Position numbers and translations under genes: made by a program
DNA from: Rhabditophanes sp. KR3021
Taxonomy: Eukaryota > Nematoda > Chromadorea > Rhabditida > Alloionematidae
Direction: 5' to 3'
DNA length: 64,000 bases
NCBI GenBank assembly: GCA_963281155.1
Contig: CAUJLY010000001.1
Span: 558,001-622,000 of the forward strand
Shown: positions 42,537 to 54,800 of the stretch, one piece after another
Layout of the letters: every line of letters begins with the position of its first letter
Numbering within the stretch: position 1 is the stretch's first letter
Notes under the pieces: generated by a model
What the model was told of the DNA's origin: nothing
Seen by the model: only the letters and a program-made list of their open reading frames with translations
The model's database searches: none

Positions 42537-45351
42537 ATTTTAAAGCTATTAAATAATAGTCTGAAAAATTAATTATTATTAAATGAACTGTTAAAATGCT
42601 AAATAAAATAATCAAATTAAGCTTGTACGGTAAAGATTCTTATTTACAGCTATTTTTGATTTCATAACCAAAAATAACTTACATGCGTGTTATTGTGCAA
42701 ATAAATAAGTATACTAATAAAAGGATATTTTTTATAATATTATCCATCAATTGGAACTTTAGTACCTTTTTTAATCAGCTAAATATTTTCCTTGTTACTA
42801 CAATAAATGCTCCTTTGTGTGAGTATTATTGTAGGCCTAAGTGAAAATATTTATGTTATTTAATAAATAAATATTAGAATATAAGGGCATGTTCTTCAAA
42901 ATCAAGTTATAAAAAAAGATTTACTATGTTAAAATCTGATGAACATGGGAAATTTTGAATACATTTACAAGAAACACTTTTATTCGTGTGAATAATAGTC
43001 TGCAGTACATGAACACTTCAGAATGTATAATAATAAAATCAAGGCATTCATAAATATTACTTTATTGATATAAAAACAATTAAATTTTAGAAATAGCATT
43101 ATAGTTCCTTATGAAAGTTAGTGCAATAATATATTAGTCATCAATAAACGTTATTACTATTATGTTAAAAATGTGGTCAAGTCTATTGTCTTTAAAAAAC
43201 TTGATAACTGATAGTTAAAAATGTAACAATAAGTGTCAATATATAAAGTGTTAACTTTTTGAAGGTTATAATTAATCAAAAAATTTAAAATATTCATTTT
43301 AATTTATATTAATTTAAAATAATGATTACAATAGTCATCTTTTAGTTAACTACATAATTTTATTATAGTAAATAGTGTTCGTTTCATTCGTAATCAGTAC
43401 CCCGTAACACCCCTCATTGTTATCATTTCCTATTTACACTTTTGAGGAAAAAATAAGGTTAGCAATTTTTGAGTCACTTTATAGAAAAATTTAAGGATTA
43501 AGTGTTCGCTTAACGTAATGAAAAATATGAAAACAATCTTTTTCCGGAGCAAATTCAAGCAGGGTATAAATTTTTTATACTTATTAGCAAACAGATCAGA
43601 AGATGAATAAAACATATTGTAGTATAAATTTAATAACTAACTAGCATTAGAAATTATTTTTGTGTCAATATATTATATAACAACATCATAATGAAATCAT
43701 CTATTTTTCTGCCATTTTTAGTGTGAACTATAAAATGTTAATCTTGTTAAAAAATGAAACAACAAATTGTAATCCTTTGACAATCAGATTAATGGGAGCG
43801 TAATTTTTTTCTTCCATTTTTTATAAACATTAATTATTTTTGTCTAGGAGACAATGTTTCTTATTTATAATTAAAACATTTATAAAATATTGTGACGTAG
43901 ATATAAAGAAGTATAATTTATGTTCTGTGTGTAAACAATCTGTGTAAAATATTTAAAAATAAGAATTTTTATTTTTGATCGTTTGTTCAAATCTAAAAGG
44001 TTTTGGTGAATTTAAAATTACTTCATTCAAATCGAAAGTATTTAGAATGAAAATAAGGAAAGTTTCTTCGCATTATATCCTTAAACAGTCAATACAAATA
44101 TAAAACAAAGCAAAAGACAGAAGTTAAATAAATATTCAAGTTATATAACACTTTAAAATTTGAGTAAAAGATGCAAATATGTTTAAATTATTGTTTCCGT
44201 AAAACTATTTTTAAGGAACTTAATTTTTGTTGTCAATCAAATGTAAAAGTTCTTCAAATAATAATACTAATCTTTGCATGAATATCATACAATGAGTCTT
44301 TCATTTTAAATGCCAACTGGAGATGAAACAATTTATACATTCTTTGAATTATCATCTATTTTGTAAGTTTACTTGTAAATTGATCTTTACAACATTTTGT
44401 TATTTAAAAATAGTTTGGAAGAAGTCAATAATTTTGTATACTTTCTGCTTATAATATTAATTGTTTGTACATCTTATTAAAATAAATATCAATAATATTT
44501 TAGAACAAATCTTAGTATGGTTTGTGTGGCTGATTATGATATCTGGGGTATATCTAAGTATAAACAGTTGATTTTTTTGAAAATGAAAAGCTTATCAGAC
44601 ATTTGTGCAGTTATCAAAAACAATAGGGGCATTTGTTTTAAAAATTCAATAGAATTATTATAAATGACTAATTTCATAATACAAATCTTTGACATTCATT
44701 TCTTCCATATATTTTGAGATGACACAAAGCACTCATTGAAGCTTGTTGTAAATTTGTTTGACAATGAACAGATGTTAAAAATACACTATTAAAAATATTA
44801 CTTTTAATTCTTAACCATTTCCGTGTTCCAAAATGTGGCTTGCTTTTGATTCAAACTTATATTATAAAAAATATAATTGTAATGTCCACGTTTCATTGAC
44901 GTTATTGCTATTCCTGTTGGATCTTTAGTACCAGCGTAAATAAATATGGCATTTTTGATGACCCCCAGTACCATCGTGCGGCAACTTCAAACTTCGTGCA
45001 AACGTTGGTATATACTAATTTTACCACGATAAATCCGAATTTGATATAAAAACTACATATTTTTTATAATGCACAAAATGAAGCACCGTGGCTCGGTCAC
45101 CGATCGGTCAAATCAAAAAGTTCTTATATCGATTCTTCCTCATTTTTGATTCTCTTTCGAATGAGTATAAAATCAATTTTTTAGCTACAGTTCTAATTTT
45201 TGACCCCATCTTGACCCATCCGGTACACCCTCGTAAATTTGAAAAAATCAAAAACAAAAAAAATAGGTCTTTCTAAATTGTTTTCTCTTTCAAATGCGTC
45301 TAAAAAAAATTTTGGTGGGACTATAAAAAAGTTAACATTTTATGCTTATAT
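42537..45351. other. Long AT-rich intergenic region with a probable interspersed repeat at its right end
   Basis: Nothing gene-like in 42540-44860. From about 44880 to 45330 the sequence is GC-richer, with a motif GGCTCGGTCACCGATCGGTC that contains the inverted pair GACC/GGTC, followed by polypyrimidine stretches. Its composition differs from the flanks and resembles an interspersed repeat, but no terminal repeats could be defined. The 62-codon frame here is probably accidental. Confidence 0.4.
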
Positions 45352-45699
45352 TTATTTATAATAGATACCACGATAAATGTCACAATGAAGTCCTTGTTCA
45401 AGCATCAAATTATACAAAACCTTAATCAAAAAGATATGATCTTTTTTAAAAAAATCAAGATTGTACAATTGAAGGTACCTAAAATTGTTAAATTCATAAA
45501 AAAAACTAGTAAAATAAACATACTTTTGAAGTTGAGTAAAATAAAAAGATAAACCATAATAAAGATCTTTTTGAGCAAAACATCTTAATAGCCCTTCCTT
45601 AATTTCTTGAAAATATTCACTAGCATTTTCCTTGAGCTCCTCTTTGTAAGGCAATTATTTGTGTTCCCACATACCTTTGCAGTCCATTGAATTGTTCAT
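45352..45699 (-). CDS. Possible small two-exon gene, unknown
   Basis: Exon 1 at 45675-45699 (MNNSMDCK) and exon 2 at 45352-45641 join in phase across a very short 33-nt intron (gtatgt ... caaag), giving about 104 residues: EELKENASEYFQEIKEGLL, then CFAQKDLYYGLSFYF and a Tyr/Phe/Leu-rich second half. There is no known family. The intron is shorter than others in the window and no promoter or poly(A) signal stands out, so it may be a relic. Confidence 0.3.
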
Positions 45700-46417
45700 T
45701 AAAATAAAGTAATGATGAATGAATATAATCACTTCTTTTATTATGGTAAAGTTTTAATAATTGTTGTAACCAAAATTTGTTAATAAATAAGTGTGGTAAT
45801 ATGTTTCAGCTTTAAAACAAATTTTAGAAAAAAGAAATTAATAAATGACATGTATTTGGTTTTTAAGTTTTATAGTTCAATATAAACTCAAATAACAAAG
45901 TACAAAAATATATTAAATTGTTAATATTTATTTTAAAAAATTTCAAATTTAAGTAAAATATATGTTTGACTATTGGTGTCAACCCACAAGATAAGCTTTT
46001 TATAAATCTTTATTTAGAATAGAAAGATGTAACGAGATAAGTAAAACATGGCCACCTATATGATATAATAATTACATTATTAGAAGCAAAGTAAAAGTCT
46101 TACGTGTTTGCAATGATATCTCAACTGTAGTAAGTTGGAGATGTACAATCACAATACAATAATTTACCCTTAGGTGTCCTATAATTAATTACATGAAAAC
46201 AATGTAATAATGCGATCCATGATAATGATGTTATTGCTAAATGAATCATGTTAGCTTAAATATTTTGGGATTGTGCTCTCATGCTTTTTCTACCAATACG
46301 TTTCCAGGAAATCGCGTTAAGATGTTAAGACATGTATAAAGAAAGTGATACTTCATTTTTATATAAAAGATAATTACAATTAATGTAGAAGACTAATAAA
46401 AAATACAATCATTTTAT

Positions 46418-46618
46418 TTAAAAGTAGGAATAATCATAATTTCTATTATTAAACAACATCCACGGGTTAACAGTCGTTTTTTCAAAATTAATATCAGAAC
46501 TAAACACAGGTATATTTGATCCACCAAGATAATAATTTTTCCATGGAGCAGCTTCAAGTCTTATAAAAAATATAGCTACAAGTAGAAAAGCAATATATCT
46601 AAGCAATGAAGATAACAT
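46418..46618 (-). CDS. Small secreted peptide, 66 residues
   Basis: The ORF begins with a good signal peptide (MLSSLLRYIAFLLVAIFFIR, cleavage likely after LEAA) and has a mature part of about 42 residues, PWKNYYLGGSNIPVFSS ... NRNYDYSYF. It is rich in Asn, Tyr and Phe, without cysteines. A TATATAAG lies on the coding strand about 55 bp before the ATG, and the stop codon overlaps a poly(A) signal (TAAATAAAA). These flanking signals support a real, compact gene. It could be a neuropeptide-like or antimicrobial-type peptide; no family is recognised. Confidence 0.5.
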   Translation of the reverse strand: MLSSLLRYIAFLLVAIFFIRLEAAPWKNYYLGGSNIPVFSSDINFEKTTVNPWMLFNNRNYDYSYF

Positions 46619-47160
46619 GATTTTTATTTGATGAAATTACTAACCTAAATAATATATAACACCCTTATATAGTCTTCTATTTTAAATTCATTGAGGCCAT
46701 TCAAGTTAGTTTTTACTTATTATCACAACATAATTCAACTTTTATGCGTAAAATTTTGATATTTTTAATATTTACTGGTTGATTTTTTGTGAAAAATTGT
46801 GATAAATCATATATGTATTAATTTTTTCAATTGACTTCATTTAAATTCCAAAAATTAAAAGAAATATTTCTTGCTAAACATGTTTCTAAAAGTGCATATA
46901 AATTAATTAACAAATAATCACACTAAATGTCAATAATGTGATAAAAAGAGCAAATATTTTTGTTGCATATTTGAATACACATTTATTACTTGCATTTATG
47001 AGTTTAGTTTATATCGTCATCACACGTAGTTGTGATGTCATCAATAATTTTATATTGTAATTGTGTATATATTTAAGATGATGATTTTGATACAGAATCA
47101 GTCATTAATACTAGTTTAATAAACGTTTTTATATCTATGTTATGACTGAGAGTCAAAAGG
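46619..47160. other. Intergenic; TATA of the small peptide gene at its left edge
   Basis: AT-rich. Apart from the TATATAAG near 46672 (minus), nothing is supported. Confidence 0.4.
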
Positions 47161-47530
47161 AAGATTTAAGGGAGAGCCACGTCACCAATAAGTTCACTCA
47201 ACCCAACAAATTCTTTTAAGACTCTTTTTGTGTCTTGTTTTCTAACCCATTCAGCGCAAATAAATTTGCTGAAGCAATCTACTATTACAAGGAACCATGG
47301 TTTATATTTTTCCACATATCCTAAGTCATATGTACTCTTTCTAAAGGGTACTCACATTTAGATCACGATTTATGTAGTTTTCTTTTCTACAAGTTTCTAA
47401 ACAAATGGCACGCTTAGCAATCAAAGCTTTGATTTCTGAGGTTATATCAGGTGCATAGTACTTATTATTTATTTGCCTATAGGAGAGTAAAAAAGTAATG
47501 AGACTGGTCTCCAGGCTTGAATATACTTCT
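47160..47530 (-). pseudogene. Retrotransposon integrase relic (Gypsy/BEL type)
   Basis: The minus strand reads YYAPDITSEIKALIAKRAIC, the region around the integrase zinc motif (Y-x-P-x-I ... C-x-x-C). After stops comes YKPWFLVIVDCFSKFICAEW, the first strand of the integrase core with its catalytic Asp (VDCFSKF). It ends in stops near 47165. No LTRs were seen. It is an old fragment of an LTR retrotransposon. Confidence 0.7.
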
Positions 47531-48311
47531 GGTAGGTATTACACAAAATAAAGAAAAGAGGATTTATTTAATCAGGTGAGATCAAAATAATAGACGCATG
47601 AGGTAGTAATTTACAATATATAAATATAAAAGTATTAACAAAATTTAAGCGCCAAGTAGTCTAAACAATATCATCGCTCTACAATAAAGCCCATTTTTGC
47701 TCATATTTAGATTGTACAACCACATACTTTTATTTCCATCACAATTAGGATACTTTATTCTGTGTGGGTAAGTTGTCTTTTTAAAATTTATTATTTTTTA
47801 ATTTGAGAAAGTGACGATGTGCTGAGGAAGGAATAACAGCAACATAATGTTCTTTATTTTTAAAAGAATAACTGAAAAATGCAAAATTGATCCAATATCA
47901 AAAGCTAGGCCAAATGCAGAACCAGTTTTTGGAAATATTTTAACAGTTCCAGAATAATTGTTGTTTAAATTTTTATTCCAATAAATCATTGATTTTAATG
48001 CATCTATATAAATTAGAATCTACCTGTTTTTTTAAATGGTGGATACAAAAAAGTAGACAATTATTTAAAGTTTTTAACAGTTTTAATAATAGGTTAAAAC
48101 ACCAAAGCATGACTTCCTGACAGACAGATCGACTGCAAATCAGAAAGGTGTGTGTTAAGATTATGCCAGTATCATAAAGTCTTTTTACTTCAAAAATGTA
48201 AAGTTATCTCCTGTAAATAAGATATTATTTAAGTAGATCCATTTCTCATAAACACATATTTAAAATGAATCAACTTCTACTAAATGTATTCGAGGAATGA
48301 CAAAAAAGTAT
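47531..48311. other. Intergenic, no supported gene
   Basis: AT-rich. A 63-codon minus-strand frame (47798-47989) has no motif. TTTTTT on the minus strand at about 48302-48307 is the pol III terminator of the tRNA gene. Confidence 0.4.
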
Positions 48312-48383
48312 TGGAGATATAGGGAATCGAACCCCAGCCCTCTCCCATGCTAAGGGAGCGCTCTACCCCTGAGCTATATCCCC
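48312..48383 (-). tRNA. tRNA-Ala (AGC)
   Basis: The minus strand folds as a 72-nt cloverleaf. Acceptor stem GGGGATA pairs with TATCTCC, discriminator A. The D arm contains AGCTCAGGGGTAGAGC (box A). The anticodon arm is CTCCC-TTAGCAT-GGGAG with anticodon AGC. The T arm has GGTTCGATTCC (box B). There is no intron. A T6 terminator follows a few bases downstream. AGC is the usual eukaryotic tRNA-Ala isoacceptor. Confidence 0.97.
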
Positions 48384-48541
48384 AGTATTGATGATCTCTT
48401 GCATTTTATTTAAAAAACACAACATCGAATTAGAGGATAATATTAAATATTTTGAAATTATAAAACTACTTAAAGCGAGTAATACCACATCTAATTAAAC
48501 ATGTATATCAAAACTCATAACACCAAACAAATTAATGTGTT

Positions 48542-48897
48542 TTATCTGCTTTAATGTTGTCCAGCTGTTGCCTAATGATATTACCCTTATCGCAAGGTAA
48601 TCGACCCCTACTCGAAGCAACCATTGGATACTGGATTACTGTTGCCAAAAATGAGCTAATCACTAGCACTCTTATTAAGTTTATCCTCGAGGACATGCCG
48701 GTAGGGACTGAGTTGATGTCACCGCCAATATTGGTAGCTATGACGACTAAGCTATCTCTAAGGCATGTGAATACCCTAATGGATTGGCTTTCGGCTAAGT
48801 CCGAATAAACACAGCTTACAATTGACCACGGAGTGTTTATTGCTTTAGGAAGAGGGATTGACATATATAATGAAGAGGGTGAAACAAGATCCTGTAG
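48542..48897 (+). pseudogene. GC-rich coding-like relic of unknown origin
   Basis: This segment is much less AT-rich than its flanks. The plus strand is open for about 85 codons (ATG 48554; EATIGYWITVAKNELITSTL; FILEDMPVGTELMSPPILVA; HVNTLMDWLSAKSE). After one stop (TAA 48806) it continues in the same frame as TIDHGVFIALGRGIDIYNEE to a stop at about 48890. The opposite strand is also open for 132 codons, but the frame continuity across the stop favours plus. I recognise no family. An insertion of foreign or mobile origin, decayed by one nonsense change, is possible. Confidence 0.4.
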
Positions 48898-49035
48898 GTG
48901 ACAGCTAGACAAATTAAATAGTTTTGTCAAATTGTGATAAATATATTCACTTTATAAAATTTATTTTAAATATGGGAAATAACATAAAAATATTTATGAC
49001 TTCTTTGCTTTATTGCAACTAAAGAATCTTTCAAA

Positions 49036-50495
49036 TTACAAATTATTTGCTTTTAATTTCTCTGAAAATTTCTCAGCACTTTTTTTGATAGCTTTCTTTT
49101 TTTCTTCAGACAAATGATAATTAACATAAACAGTACCATCAATATGTCCACCATCAAATTGAGGTTTTTCATTTGAAGAACAATCATTGAAAATGTTGTT
49201 CATTTTGTCATAGAACAAAACTGAACGTACGGGATCTGTATCCAATTTCTTTCCCTTATGCATTTGCCTGATATTAACAAAGAAATCTTCAGGAACAACT
49301 TGGGATTCAGGATCACAATTATCAAGAATCTCCTTCTCTATTTGATCACTTTTGTAATCTTTTAACTTTTCACCATCAAAATCATAAATTATTCTTGGAA
49401 ATTTACGTTCATCAAGCTGATTTAGCATCTCTCTGCATGGTTCTAATTCTTTGCTTGTCGACATACTGATATTTGTCATTACAACTTCATCAGTAACTTT
49501 TGAATACAATTCTATGTCTTTGTGGATTTCACTTAACTTATAAGAATGCCCATCTTTTGAGACATATTTAATATGCTCATCAGCCTTCTTCCATATATCT
49601 ATTAGTACTTTTTCATAACAAACACATGTTTTATGGACATAAAGTTTACTGTGTAAAATCATTCTAGCGCGAAAGACATTTTCAATGTTACTCTTAACTT
49701 TTATAGCGTATGCTAGTCGGTGATATTTAAATTCTGGACACATTACAACTTTGCAATTAGTAATAATTCGATGTAAAGAATCCTTAAATTAGTATTATTA
49801 AATAAACTTTAAATTAAGTAAGTACTTACTATGCCAAATGGAGAGTCCTTAATACCAGCCATTTGTGGATCTCTTAGTAAATAATCGAATTTATCAACAT
49901 CTAAACCAGAATGTATATTTGAAACAAATTCATAAAGAAATGATTTTTCAATTGGTCTTCCTTTCAACATCCAATTATTATCTTCATCCACAAATAATTT
50001 TGGGGGGGAGATACATTCTTTAATAAATGTATAATCATCTTTTGTAAATTTTAAATCAAATTCTACCTTAATATCAGGATATTGTTCAAAAATCAAATCA
50101 ATCATATCCTTGGTAGCTTCTTCATGCTCAAACGTAGTCTTTGAATCCACTTGTTTGACAAAAACTTCATAAGTATGACTAAATGGCCCATGTCCGATAT
50201 CATGAAGTAATGCAGCAATAGATACACATAAAACATCTACCTCAGTAATATTTGATTCAGGTTGATTTTCTTTGATATGATTTAAAAATACAACTGATAT
50301 GTGGTATGCTCCTATCATGTGAATTTTTCTAGTATGTTCTGCGCCAGGATAAATATGCTTATTAGTGCTTAGAGCAGCAAGCTTGTTTGCTCTTTGAAAA
50401 TATTTAGTATCCATTAATAGACGAGCAAAATGGGAAACCTCAATAAAGCCATGGACAGGATCGCAAATAAAATATTTTTTTGTTGGTTCAGACAT
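49036..50495 (-). CDS. SAMHD1-like dNTP triphosphohydrolase (HD domain), copy 1
   Basis: Two exons, 49830-50495 and 49036-49782, phase 0, 47-nt intron, give 470 residues. The HD-domain metal and active-site residues are present: His54 (GAEHTRKIH), His98-Asp99 in LLHDIGHGPFSHTYE, His124 (FEHEEATKDM) and Asp199 in SGLDVDKFDYLLRD. The second exon carries the C-terminal lobe (HRLAYAIKVKSNIENVF ... LIDIWKKADEHI) as in SAMHD1. There is no SAM domain. The allosteric-site motif DTPQFQRLR of human SAMHD1 reads DTKYFQRAN here, so the Arg that contacts the regulatory GTP appears changed. The expected reaction is dNTP to deoxynucleoside plus triphosphate. Its start codon abuts the Helitron: the first base of the ATG is the element's terminal base. 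Confidence 0.92.
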
Positions 50496-50802
50496 CTATT
50501 ATAAATAGCAAACTGCCACTTTTTTTATTTTTCCATAGAACTGACCAAATCTCGATGTTAGATACGTTTTGGAAAGGTCTCAGAATTCTTAAAGACCGTT
50601 TTTTTTTGTTTTTGATTTGGACGATTTTTTAGAGATCTGTGGGTGGATAAGAGAGGTCAAAAAAAAAAATTGTCGTACAACAAAGTTATGATAGTCATTG
50701 GAAAGAGCATGAAAAACTAAGTATATTTGCAAAGAAAACATTTTGATTTTATCGAGGCATGGAGGAGCAAAGAGCAGATAGATTAAAGAAAGAAAGAAAA
50801 TT

Positions 50803-51168
50803 TTTGTCCCCACCCTTATCTTTTAAAATATCTATTATAGCGTCTAAATCTTTACTGCATCGGAAAGAGCTATAAAAACGGTAATGGCCGAAATTTTTCT
50901 CAGCCCACTTTGATCAGATCCATGAGTAGCTATGGACCAATATATACCTATGAGTGTCCAAGAATATTTTTTTTGAAAAAAGAAGTTTGTCCCCACCCTT
51001 TTCTTTTAAAATATCTATTATAGCGTCTAAATCTTTACTGCATCGGAAAGAGCTATAAAAACGGTAATGGCCGAAATTTTTCTCAGCCCATTTTAATCAG
51101 ATTCATAAGCAGCTATGAACCGGTATATATCCATAAGTGTCCAAAAGTATTTTTTTAAACAAATAAGA
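50803..51168. repeat. 183-bp direct tandem repeat, two copies, inside the Helitron 5' region
   Basis: Copy 1 begins TTTGTCCCCACCC at 50803 and copy 2 begins identically at 50986. Shared blocks include ATCTATTATAGCGTCTAAAT, TTTACTGCATCGGAAAGAGC and ACGGTAATGGCCGAAATTTT. Differences are few and cluster at the 3' part of the unit. It lies between the 5' terminus and the transposase start, where a Helitron would carry its promoter or Rep-binding sites. Confidence 0.85.
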
Positions 51169-51802
51169 GGAATCGAAAGGCTTTATTCTTAAAGTTGAAC
51201 TCATTGAAACTAGAATCCACAACTGTGATAAGAGGCTTTTTCCTAGATTCGTTTGGATGTGATCCAGGATGACCACTGACCAAGAAACAAAAAATATCTT
51301 TTTGGAAAGTATGTAAAATTCGTTGTAATAAAACTAAAGTATAAAAAGAACAGTATGCTCCTATTTATATTCATTAAAAGAACATGGAAAATGCATTGGA
51401 AATGGACTTTAACAGAAAATTGGATATAATGTTTGAAAATAAGATGCAACATAGATAATAATGATACTTTAAAAATGTTGTAACGGAATAAATACCAATT
51501 ATGATTTTACACTAATATGCTTAATTAGCAATCTGATTATTAAAATTCTGGACCAAATTTGACTCTAATTGATTTTTGACATTTGACAAGGACAATTTTA
51601 ACATTCTTATTTTAATAATTACAAAATAAATATATATAAACTCAATTGAAATTGAAATTTTAATGAAGCTTTTAAAATGTAATAATCTAACCCAGCCGTT
51701 ATGGGTATTGACTTAGAGTAAATATGATTGAAATAACCTTAGATGTTACCTTTCGAGTTTTGTATGCATGTACTAGCTCAAAAAAATTGATTGACTGAAG
51801 TT

Positions 51803-54800
51803 ATGACGTCATCTCTTGATAAAAAAAAGAGGGAAATTGCTGCCCAAAAAAAAAGACATCAAAGAAGTATGCAGAGATTGCTGCTACACGAATCCATCAA
51901 TCATTTGAATATGCCCAAAAGTCACTCCATTAACCAGAAAGGAGAAAAAGCATTGACAGATCAAGAAAACAAAATGTCAAAATTTAGATCTGGAATTGAA
52001 ATTGATGATGCTGAAAGTATGGAGGAAGATATAGCAGATGACAATAGTCAAGATGAAGAAATTGTTAGAATGGACACTGAAACTGCTATTGAAAATGGTC
52101 AAAATGATCATTATATTAAAGAAATTGATATCATTTTGAAGTCAATGGTAATTGGCAAGGCTTTTGGTAAAGCAAATAATTCTAAAAGAACCTCTTTTAT
52201 GATGAAAAATGTAGGATCTGCCAAGGATTCCGTATGTTTTAAACTTTATTATATGTATATTTTACGTTATTATTTCTTTAGCTTATAATACAAAATTGTC
52301 AAGTATGGAGTAATGATTTCAAAGATCATACCAAGTTCAACTATGGCAAGACAATAGATGTAGGATGTCAGTTTCATTTCAAAGCTGAAACAGTATCTAT
52401 TGTAGGAGATGGCAATTGCATGTTTAATGCCATATCTACAGCTTTGTATGGACATATGCATAATCAGGCTGATCTACGAAAAATCTTGATAATTGGATTG
52501 GAGAAAATTCTCAATCGTTTAATGATCGGAAACGGTTTTAGTCCTCAAGATGATTGGGTGATTTTGAGTGTACCAGGAAATGGAGTTACTTATGTTGATA
52601 ATTTAACACAACATATAGACTATATTAAAATGGATACAGCTTGGGGAACGGATTTCGATGTTGCTGTGTTGGGAAATGTTTTGAAGAAAAGATTTGGCAT
52701 TTTCTATCCATCTTTAAATGGAAAAAGTTATAACTTTTCAATGATACTGCCGGGTTCACAGTCCCAAACATGGCCATTGGTATTCCTTCATAATACTAAT
52801 TTAAATCATTTTGATTTAATTCAAAACTTAGCTACTCCCAACCAACCATTTGAAGTCCAAGATGAAGAAGAATTGATGGAAATTGATAGTGATAAAAATA
52901 TGTCTTTTGTAGAAGAAAGTAAGTTATAAATTTAAACAAACAATATAATTAATACAATTAAATTTTAGATCCTATCCCACTAACAATTGCATCTATTCCA
53001 ATGTCTGAGAAAAACAGAAACTTCCTAGCTGAGAAAGGAAAAAATGGTCCCAAGGTTCGTAGACAAAGAAGGGAATTAAATGATATTAGTCCCGTTAAAC
53101 AGATTGCCTCTTCTCGAGCTCAGAGAGCAGCAGCACGGTCTTTAGTATGTCAATCCAAGATTGGCCCAGCAATCACAAAATCAAATATTAAAAAGTCAGT
53201 TGAACCACAAATTGCAAAAACTGTGACTAAATGCTGCGCAAGGAACCCAAATAAAATTCCTTTACAACATACCTTAGGAAAGTTAAATGTTAAATGTAAA
53301 TGTAAAGCTGTTTTTTTTGAAAAGGAAAAGACTTTTAAACAATGCTGTAATGGTCATCTCACTTTCAAAGAATTTGATAATTTTCCTGCTGAATTACAAG
53401 AACTCTGGACAGCAATTTCTGATGATTCAAACTATTTCCGCAACAACTCAAGATTTTTCAATTCAAAATTTTGTTTTGCCAGTTTGAATTCGGAACAAAG
53501 AGTATTAGAAGGCCGAGGACCTCCAGTATACGTTATTCATGGGCCCGTTTATCGTCTTTTCAATACATCAATGCCTGAAAGCACTCAAGAAGCAACCTTC
53601 GCTCAAATGTATCTGTATGGCCCAGAAAGAGGTGGTGATTTGAGGGTAGATGGGTTAAATGAAAGTAGAGATAGGAAATTGATTCGAAAGCTGTCGGAAA
53701 TCATTGGAGATTGCAACGTATTTGCAAAATCTTACAAAACTTTTCATGATTTTATGGTTGCTGAAAGAGATAGAGCTATTCTTGAAGATGTTTTACTTCC
53801 TGTATATCAACTAAGGCTGATTGGCCCTCAATCTGATGACAGAGTAAGAAACTTGCCAGTAGATAATGAAGTTGCAGCTATTTATTATGGTAATGATACT
53901 GAAGAAATGGCGGAAAGAAAAGACATCTTTGTTACATCAAAAGATGGGAAAAGGAAGCCAATCCATCATATGGATAAACTCAGGGATGCTTTAACTTACC
54001 CCTTGCTATTTCCTTTAGGAAATCCAACCTATGATCCAAACACATTGTTTAATTTGAAACGAATCTCCAGGATTACCTATTATCAAAATTTGATTGCATA
54101 CAGACCTCAAGTTTTCAATCCACTCCATTATGCAGGCTTGCTATTTCAGCAATTTTTGGTTGATGTTTTTACAACTGTTGAAACTGACCGGTTGAATTAT
54201 ATAAGACAATTAAATGCTGAACAAAGAAAAACGTTTATTGCAGCAATGGAAGATTATCTTGCTGGAGATGAAAGTGAAGGGCAAGGAACAGAATTCGTAA
54301 AGCTGTATTCATCTTACGTTGGAGGCCGAAGATACATGAATCTAAACTACCAAGATTGCATGGCCATTGTACTTAAATTTGGAAAACCAACATTTTTCAT
54401 TACTATGACATGTAATCCAAATTGGCCAGAAATCAAGGACAATCTTTTACTTGGACAAAAAGCCTCTGATAGACCTGATTTAATTGCAAGAGTTTTCAAA
54501 CACAAAGTAGATGCGCTTATTAAAGATCTAAAGTCTGGAATTTTTGGTGAATGTGTTTACATATCATACAATATTGAATTCCAAAAAAGAGGTTTGCCAC
54601 ATGTTCATATCCTTATTAAGATTGGCAGCAAGCATTTTCACCTCAATCCAAAAGACGTTGATGAATGTATTTCCGCTGAATTGCCACCATTAGCTGACAA
54701 CAAATTACGCGAATTGGTACTTACACATATGCTTCACAATCGTTGTGATAAGATATCAGATAAAAAGAAAGCTCAATGCTGGGATCACAAGGAGAATAAA

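Noticed and set aside
45088..45276. 62-codon plus-strand ORF
   Set aside because: Sits in a GC-richer, repeat-like patch; no motif, no promoter, no conserved look.
48532..48930. 132-codon minus-strand ORF as a gene
   Set aside because: The plus-strand frame stays open on both sides of a single stop over the same segment, and the minus product has no recognisable feature; neither strand could be assigned a family.
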